From: Lamellibrachia columna
Taxonomy: Eukaryota > Annelida > Polychaeta > Sabellida > Siboglinidae
Reading direction: 5' to 3'
Assembly: GCA_963662155.1 (NCBI GenBank)
Contig: OY759263.1
Coordinates: 29,355,023 to 29,419,022, forward strand
Length of the DNA stretch: 64,000 bases
Positions 48,359 to 64,000 of the stretch are shown here, in pieces. Position numbers and translations under genes: made by a program. Within the stretch, counting starts at the first letter, position 1. Every line of letters begins with the position of its first letter. The notes below the pieces were generated by a model, which worked only from the letters and a program-made list of their open reading frames with translations, made no database searches and had not been told where the DNA came from.

Positions 48359-48412
48359 AGCACGCACGCACGCACGCACGCACGAACGCACGCACGCACG
48401 CACGCACGCACA
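48359..48412. repeat. (GCAC)n microsatellite
   Basis: About 13 tetranucleotide units with one interruption. Confidence 0.95.
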
Positions 48413-49396
48413 CCACACACACAACACAAACAAACATACATGTATTAATTACATAGTTGAGCTTCACCCGTGTAGCTGTTTATACATTTTGGTGATTGCT
48501 TAATATTTGGAGTCTCGTCTTTCTCTGGAGACATCTCGTCTAAAGTCGGGCAGTCAATATGGCCGACCTTGTAACCGGCTCCTGCGATGTTTATGTCAAC
48601 GATATGTGTAACAACATACAGCATCAACGTTCTTGAGTCGATCTTCACCTGTTATTGCCCCACACATCATATTACAATTCCACAGCTCCAGTCGGTTTAA
48701 CCGATGCAGTGGCTAACAGTCGCCAATATGACAGATCTTACCTAGCGGGAAGTGAAACGGACCAGCTTGGTTGATTCGATGTGTTTTTGTGGTAGCAATG
48801 TGGAGCATTTTGAGGCATATTTGAAGAAGCCCTGGTTTGTTTATATAGATTGTCCCTAAACAGAGACATGCGTATTAAGGTTTTGCAGAAACTGTCAATA
48901 TTGACGATATGTGCGCTCATGATATGATTAATGAAATAAAGGGTGTCTAGTTTTCGCTAAGTCTGTCAAACATAACGGAATAGGAGGTCATATAACGACA
49001 GGTTTTGTACTTTTCAGGATTTCGCTTTTCTACAACCAAAACAAATATTAGCGTAACGACATCGACACAATGTGTTTCATAGGAACACCCTTTTTAAAAA
49101 TATAATTTTTCTCCTTCATCTTAATAAATAAAAAATAACAACGTATGTTTTTTTTTTTCTTGATTATGTCTTCTGAATTTTTTATATCACTTTTTTTCAG
49201 AAATCATCCAAGAAATCCCCTGCTGATTGTCATAACCAGATTTTAACAATGATAGTTCGTATATTACCTCGCATTCTCCATCACACATAACTCTACAACT
49301 CCACCTCTCCTTGGTTGTCAAAGATTTGACTTTCCAATGACGAGATCGCAGATTAGATCATCTATAATATGAACCCAATACCTCCGCGTGTGAATC

Positions 49397-49557
49397 CAAC
49401 CTACCGTATCATGTGCTTCCAATACTTATGAAATGCAGGGTATTTATGTAGCTATCTCCATGGAAACGACGGAGATCAACCCACCGTATCATTTGCTTCC
49501 AATACTTATGAAATGCAGGGTATTTATGTAGCTATCTCCATGGAAACGACGGAGATC
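49397..49557. repeat. 80-bp tandem duplication
   Basis: Two nearly identical copies containing ccaatacttatgaaatgcag and tatctccatggaaacgacgg. Confidence 0.9.
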
Positions 49558-50850
49558 CGCAAAACAACAAACCACGTTAAGTACTTGTCATGTAATGCGT
49601 AATATATTTTATTATACAAACATTTGCATCACAACGAACATCCAGAGTACAAACCAGTTGTTCTATGTACATTTTGTTTGACGCAGTCGTGCGCGTTCAC
49701 GTTCAATAAACACAGGAATAGACCCTATCAACCATTTCTCCTAACAAAAAAAAAACGTAATATTCATCAAATTGACGCGGCGCCGTAAAACCTGGCAGGT
49801 TAGTAACTAGGCCCCTACTAATTGTCTAAGATAATATTTCACGTGACAATGGCTTATTCAATCCAGTACTAACTACCGTGTGTATTAATCTAATTGCCGG
49901 AAACGTGACGTGTTTTGTAGTTTGTTTTAGTCGCTGCTGTCAGATTAATGGAGCGGAAAGGCTCGAATCTAGCACCCGTATGTCATATTTACCTGGACAT
50001 TTAAGAGTTAATAGTGTAACTGATATTGCCTTGCTGTTTCGACCAATAACAGATATACATGACGCATGTTTGCTATATTTGTTCAGCGTCGCACTCGACA
50101 GTGGGGTTGTTTTCATTGTAGCACCCGAAGCGAGATGGCTCCATTTCGATCTGACGCCGTCTAGGTAGCGGGTCGCTTTTTGTCTGTTTGCGCTACGAAC
50201 ATTTTCCTTTACGGGAAGGTTAGCCACGTGTCAACGCGGGTAGGTGATGCATTTGGGCAACATCAATTGTAAATTCAACGATGTTTTATGAACACAATTT
50301 TAGTTCAGTTTTTTTTGTATTTGTTTTTACTAATTATATTATATCTTTTAGATATCGTCAGCTACGTAGCCACACGTGTAGCCGAACGTAAAAGCAATGC
50401 GAAGAAACTAAGCTACCTTGATTAACTAATGCTAATATATGTTATTTTATTTAACCTTACCTATATATTTATATACATTCACAAACCAATTATTACATAC
50501 ATATATACGATCATGTCATGTCTCTATTCATCATTTGTACCAATCAGATGACGTTATACATGTTTATGCGGAGTTAGTCTACAATATAAATGTTTGTTTC
50601 TGTTCACAATGGATGCAACAAACACCTTATGTATTATGTTGTTATTTATGAACCGTACAAAGTAATCCACCGAAACGCCGCAAAAGATACATTTATAAAT
50701 AGTCTTTATTTAAATCAATGTTTATTTATGATGACAGTTTGTAACACCACAAGACGTGGAAAATGTAGCGATTAATAAAGCATATTCGAATAACTTGGTA
50801 GAGTTTGTAGCGTCTGAACAACTAATGTAATCATCAACAATGCTGATCGC
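49558..50850. other. Intergenic, nothing recognised
   Basis: Short overlapping open frames at about 49880-50230 on both strands without a recognised domain. Confidence 0.35.
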
Positions 50851-50854
50851 CGCA

Positions 50855-50952
50855 TATTAATCATGCTGGTTAAAGCGAGAAACAGGTGCAAATTACATTA
50901 TCTAAGTTTCCAGCACATATCAATCTGCCTACATATTTAGGAAAATACAATA
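50855..50952 (-). repeat. Split direct repeat B2
   Basis: Matches 51136-51210, with a short extra stretch (attacattatct). Confidence 0.8.
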
Positions 50953-51135
50953 ATGTGGCGTTGGCGCCAAACCTACGGTTATACCATCAGCTGCCTGCCA
51001 ATAGGCGCAGCCGAACACGTGACGGTAATATACAGAGCTAGAAGAAATAAAGCAACACTCGTACTGGACATCGTGTAGAATATAGAGCTAGCACCACATC
51101 TGGTTAATGATGTATTAAATAGGTTTTAATACCCA
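50953..51135 (-). repeat. Split direct repeat A2
   Basis: Matches 54750-54914, apart from a small length difference around the gcgcagccgaacacgtgacg segment. Confidence 0.8.
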
Positions 51136-51210
51136 CATTAATCACGCTGGTTAAAGCGGGAAACATGTGCAAAGTTTCCAGCACATATAAACCTGCCTAC
51201 ATATTTAGGA
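51136..51210 (-). repeat. Split direct repeat B1
   Basis: Immediately adjacent to A2. Matches B2. Confidence 0.8.
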
Positions 51211-51417
51211 TACACGTAGGTAATATCTGGAATAAGGTTCATGCAAACGAGATATTTTGTCTGCCATTGTCAACCCCTGGAACATACATCTGTAAACACA
51301 GTTGTAACTGGAAAATTTTCCAGAATAAGAGACGATCCATTAAATGCAGACATGAAAGTGTCCCACCACTTGATGCCCAGTCGCACCGCTGGTGTTAACA
51401 CACATGGTTGGCCGTCA

Positions 51418-51950
51418 TTAATGGACAAATTGCGTCAAAGATTCGCCGGAGGAATATTCTCCAGCCGTAAATAACACCCGCCGCCCAATTAAGTTGGTCA
51501 TACTCTTAGTATCAATTTGAACTCCTAAGAAAGTAATACTCTGAACAGGGTCAACTACTTTATACCAGTTTATACGGAACCCCAATTCCCTCAATAACGC
51601 AATTAGAGTATTCATTGCTGTAGCACGTTCCTCCATAGTCGGCGTCAAATAAAGACGTCATCTAAGTCCACCACCACTGCAGCAAAACACCGTCTGACCA
51701 TTATACGTTTAACCCCTTGTGTTAACCGATGAAATATACCACGTGCCAGTCTAGATCCATGTGGCAATGTTGTATCATGTATGTAGACAAACTGACCACC
51801 CAATACAAATCTCAAGCCTGTAAAACGCTGGCTATCCTTGTCTATCTTTACCGAACGATAGGCGGGTTTTAAGTCGACTTTTGCAATAAAATGTCCTGGC
51901 TGTACCAGGGAGGTGGCATCATCTATTGTCTTAAATTTCTGGGATGACTC
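51418..51950 (-). pseudogene. DIRS-like reverse transcriptase fragment
   Basis: Two frames (51977-51645 and 51648-51418) read as KFKTIDDATSLVQPGHFIAK, then VDLKPAYRSVKID, GSRLARGIFHRLTQGVKRIM and VVVDLDDVFI. After a frame change come LIALLRELGFRINWYKV and ITFLGVQIDT. The D-L-K-x-A-Y-R and F-L-G-x-x-I-D-T pattern is that of DIRS/PAT/Ngaro RTs. The catalytic Y-L-D-D is altered to D-L-D-D. The N-terminal part of the RT is cut off by the LINE insertion whose tail lies at 51950-51966. Confidence 0.75.
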
Positions 51951-54520
51951 CATCATCATCATCCTGCGCGAGTTCAATTACTCATACGCGCTCTCGTCAA
52001 ATTGTTCCACCCTCTTCCAGCAACCAGCGCCAGTACATTGTCCCTGCTGATGTTTCGGACACGCAGGTCTCCCCGTATCAGTATGTTCCGGGGTCCGTCA
52101 TCATTGAGTGCTGTTGTCATTTGTGCTCGCAGTGGATCGTCTTTCATACGGAGACAGTGTCCCGTCCAGTGAAGCCGCTTTTCTCTTACCAGCGCGTGTG
52201 GGGTAGCAGCGACACCGAACACCTCGAGCGGATCTAGAAAGCCTCGCTCTATCCTGGTGACACGGCGCAGACAGCGGTAAATAAATCCTTCTACCGTATC
52301 TATGTTGTTCTTACGCATGGGCCAACACTCGGCATTGCACAGCAGCACAGACACCACCAGCGACCGGAACAATCCCGACTTCAACTTCGACGGCACTATG
52401 CTGGAATCCCATACTTTGCCCACTGTGGCAAACACCGCACCGGCCATTCCAACCCGCCGCCGGACCTCCTTCGTGGCGTCCCCAGCTCGAGTGATGTTAC
52501 TACCGGTCCACAAATTCCGCCACTGACCCAACAGCTGTGCCACCTGCAGCCTCCAGTTTCATTGGGATCACACCTCCGATCTCCCCTTTCCGTCGTGCCA
52601 CCCTCTCCCTTGGCTGCCTACGTGTACGTTGTAGTATTCATTAGCGTTACTGGGATGCACCACCGGTTTGCAGTGTGACTGTGGAGCGCCTGCAGGGTCC
52701 ACAACACCTGTCCACAAGCATCACAACGGTTTGTGTTCTTCTCCTGGTCCACATACTCCCTGTCGCCCAGTTTGGTGACTCTGTGTGCATCGCCATCACC
52801 ATCACGTAGCCAACCGCCTGGCTTGACCACAACTGGTGTCAGTTCCACGTCGTCGTACAGTTACAGGTGTGTGGGTCGGACAGCCCCGAGACCATCAGTG
52901 TTCAGGCATCGTTCCTGCTCCTCGTTGATCACCACGGATCGCGCCTCCCAGTCTACAACCCAGCCCTCATAGCGACCGTCATCCCACTGCACAATCGTGC
53001 TGTGCCTCGGCCCTCTGCACCACTTCAGCTTGTTCATCACTCACTCTGATGCACTTGGTCTTGGTAGCATTAATCTGCAGACCTACAAAAGCGCATGCTG
53101 CCTGTAATTGTATTAGCGCCTACTGCGTCCCACGTTCACCGGTGGACATGATGACCAGGTCGTCTGCATATCCCAGCCAACAAGCATCAGCATCAAGTCC
53201 CAGCCGCTGGCACGCTACGGTATAAGCTCGCATTGCCCGGTCAAACACCAGAACGAAGACTGCTGGGCTCAATGAACAGCCTTGCCTCGAGCCTCTGACC
53301 TGTCGGAATGTTGGGGACATGAAGATAAGATAAGATAAGATACGTTTTATTACCAAGTAGCAAGTACAAGGAATTTGTAGTGTTGTGGCGTTAGCACAAA
53401 CATACACTCATGCACCCAATCACACACGGAACTAAACATTACATATCACAATCGTAATACTAAAAACAGTTGAAAACAAGCGAGAGTAATATAATAGGTT
53501 GCAAGATAAAAAAAAAAAAAAATTAAAGATTAAAAAAAAAAAAAAAAAAAAAAATTAAAAAATTAAAAAGGCGACATTGCATCTACCTACCAGAGGCAAG
53601 ACATTTATGATGGCTCTCCGTTTAAAAATCTCAGCGCTTGAGGATAGAAACTATTGTTAAATCGCGTCGTTTTAGTTTTTATGCTACGGTAGCGCTTACC
53701 GGAGGGAAGGAGTTCAAAGAGATGGTTGGCTGGATGATATTCGTCTTGTACAATGCGCTTGGATTTGCGCAAACTGCGAGATAGATAAAGAGATCTGATG
53801 GACGGCATATTTAACCCGATTAGTTTAGAGGCGTACTTGACGACTGATTCAATTTGATTAATTTCATCTTGGCTGGCGCGACCAAACCAGACAGTGATAG
53901 AAAATGACAAGACACTTTCAATAACTGCGCGGTAGAAACGTGTTAATATTGCTTGAGATAAGCCGAATCGTTTGAGGTGTCTAAGGAAGTATATGCGTTT
54001 TTGTGCTTTTTTAATGATGCCAATCGTGTTATTACACCAGGAAAGATCTTTAGAAATAGTCGAACCCAAAAATGTTACAGAGTCGGCTTGTAAAACTTCA
54101 GTACCGTCAATGACAAGGGGGTGGATGGGTGTTTTCTTTTTGCGAAAATCAATGATCATTTCCTTCGTTTTGGATATGTTTAGTACCAGGTTGTTGCAGA
54201 TAGCTCTCTGCAGATAGTCTGAGAGCCACTGTCGAGGTGTCATACAATCGCTTGATCACCTCGACTATCTGTCGTGGCATACCTTGGCTCTCCAGTGCCC
54301 GCCATGCTGTGGTACAATGGATAGAGTCGAATGATTTGCTGAAGTCCACGAAATTACAAAGGAATGTGGACTTGGCAGCCAATGTCTGATGCACCTCGCG
54401 GCCGTTGCCGAGAACAACATGGCCGCCGCTGCCACGTGCGTTGACGGACCAGCTGAAGTGTGCGACAAATCCTCACTGAAGCCTTCCTTTACCAGGAGCT
54501 CCACCGTCTTTCCTCTGATT
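51950..54520 (-). mobile_element. RTE-like LINE, nested in the PAT/Ngaro-like element
   Basis: Minus-strand pieces in order are FVDFSKSFDSIHCTTAWRAL (motif A, about 54350), GSRQGCSLSPAVF (motif B) and LGYADDLVIMS (catalytic, about 53170). Then come QINATKTKCIRVSDEQ, a possible zinc finger (CDACGQ...LHSHTANRWC, about 52700), and the C-terminal block FRSLVVSVLLCNAECWPM, with EKRLHWTGHCLRMKDD ending at 51974. A short (ATG)n tail follows at 51952-51964, as is usual for RTE-type elements. Frameshifts and an internal LINE inactivate it. The 5' limit is uncertain. Confidence 0.75.
53317..54230 (-). mobile_element. Second LINE (Rex1/CR1-like), nested in the RTE-like LINE
   Basis: A 212-residue frame (54243-53605) reads NNLVLNISKTKEMIIDFRKK, then VTFLGSTISKDLSW, IIKKAQKRIYFLRHLKRFGL and VIESVLSFSITVWFG. 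It ends with FYPQALRFLNG, the C-terminal part of an ORF2. The 3' end shows AATAAA and a (TTATC)n tail (53318-53338 on the plus strand as gataagataagataa). It separates motif A from motif B of the host LINE. An A-rich run at about 53508-53562 lies in its 3' UTR. Confidence 0.75.
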
Positions 54521-54749
54521 TTTTAGTCGACTGCCCATAGTCTCAGCGCATTCTCTAAATCCGTTTCCGTCTGCCCGGATCCACGGTGATGATGTACAGT
54601 TGGGAAAGGTGGAAAAAAGTTGGGAAAGCTTCAAATTCCCCTTAACGTTTCCGCGAAAGCATCGCGTGGCCCGACCATATGGTACCGAACAGTTTAAAAT
54701 TTGCCCCGAATAAAAGTGTACGACTGTTCGTGCCGCTGCACAATTCAAA

Positions 54750-54914
54750 GTGTGGCGTTGGCGCCAAGCCTATTGCCTATCGGCTGCCTGCCGATAGGCA
54801 ATAATATACAGAGCTAGATGAAATAAAGCAACACTCGTACTGGACATCGTGTAACATACAGAGCTAGCACCACATCTGATTAATAATGTATTAAATAGGG
54901 GTTTAATATCCACT
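54750..54914 (-). repeat. Split direct repeat A1
   Basis: Matches A2 at 50953-51135. Marks the 5' end of the PAT/Ngaro-like element. Confidence 0.8.
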
Positions 54915-55310
54915 TTAGAAGCAATATTAAGACATCCGATTACGGGTTAGGTTTAACTGAATCTATCAAAAGATTTGTAGAATGAAGCCAGACGTACCAA
55001 CGTAAAGAATTAAGAAGATTATCCTGCTTGAGATGAAATTAAGGAAGGAGTGTATTGTGGGAGGGCATCCTCTCCCACAATACGGAAACATTTTAAACAT
55101 CAAGGTATCAAATGTGCCATTGCATACATTATATAGTAACTTTTTATAGAAAATGTGGAATTGTTTCAAAATGAAGGAGGTTATTTTAAAAAGAAGGAGA
55201 GCAGATGTTATAAAACTGGCAAAAAAAGAAGAACTCCTTCCGAAAACAGGAGACGTGGCACCTATGTGGAGCGTTTATGTAAATGTTGCTTGCTACGGAA
55301 CAGTGCAAGA

Positions 55311-64000
<8,690 letters not shown>

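Larger units (their letters stand above)
50855..54914 (-). mobile_element. DIRS-order element with PAT/Ngaro-type split direct repeats
   Basis: On the minus strand the order is A1 (54914-54750), body, B1 (51210-51136), A2 (51135-50953), B2 (50952-50855). A1 matches A2 (gtggcgttggcgcca, ataaagcaacactcgtactg) and B1 matches B2 (gctggttaaagcg, tttccagcacatat). This A1-body-B1-A2-B2 layout is the signature of PAT- and Ngaro-type tyrosine-recombinase retrotransposons. The body keeps only part of a DIRS-like RT; RNase H and recombinase were not found. It is interrupted by nested LINEs. Confidence 0.75.

Noticed and set aside
48445..48648. Small minus-strand protein of 67 residues
   Set aside because: It would start at GTG, with no domain, splice partners or codon signal.

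Overview
The window is nuclear DNA from an animal, most likely a lophotrochozoan and probably a bivalve mollusc. The reasons are spliced genes with metazoan extracellular domains (CUB, PAN, LDLa, C-type lectin, EGF, PSI), a tRNA-derived SINE, several non-LTR retrotransposons, hAT and tyrosine-recombinase-type elements, and very many micro- and minisatellites. The phylum is an inference; no rRNA or mitochondrial marker is present. Most long open frames here are tandem arrays whose unit length is a multiple of three, or old transposons.

Left third (about 0.3-23.5 kb, minus strand): one multi-exon gene for a secreted or cell-surface protein. I rebuilt its exons from splice sites and matching phases. 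In transcript order they are 23422-23494, 18926-19007, 17857-17957 and 16038-16253 (C-type lectin domain), 15126-15221 (LDL-receptor class A), 4701-4834 and 3315-3528 (CUB), 2675-2923 (PAN/apple), then 1446-1503 and 292/303-513 (second CUB, whose N-terminal exon I could not find). Its introns hold a nearly complete two-ORF LINE (about 7.83-12.83 kb), a truncated LINE, a 55-bp satellite (12.9-14.7 kb) and many minisatellites.

Middle (about 19.7-55 kb): repeat-rich DNA with no convincing host gene. It holds hAT fragments, a 661-bp hAT-type MITE with an exact 8-bp target duplication, two large inverted arrays (21.3-22.8 kb and 43.0-46.8 kb), and a nested set at 50.9-54.9 kb: a DIRS/PAT/Ngaro-like retroelement with split direct repeats, containing an RTE-like LINE that contains a third LINE. 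The most unusual object is at 36401-37127. An intronless NDUFB8 coding sequence (mitochondrial complex I subunit) is enclosed by perfect 82-bp inverted repeats and a 5-bp target duplication, inside a larger repeat whose second copy (39.9-40.8 kb) preserves the empty site.

Right end (55.3-64 kb, plus strand): ten phase-compatible GC-rich exons of a large gene continuing past the window. It encodes a signal peptide, a parallel beta-helix, a degenerate C-type lectin domain, EGF-like modules, a PSI module, a long beta-rich ectodomain and a furin-like RRKR site. It resembles the Protein bark beetle (Anakonda) family of tricellular-junction proteins. Both host genes encode extracellular mosaic proteins on opposite strands; nothing in the sequence shows that they act together.
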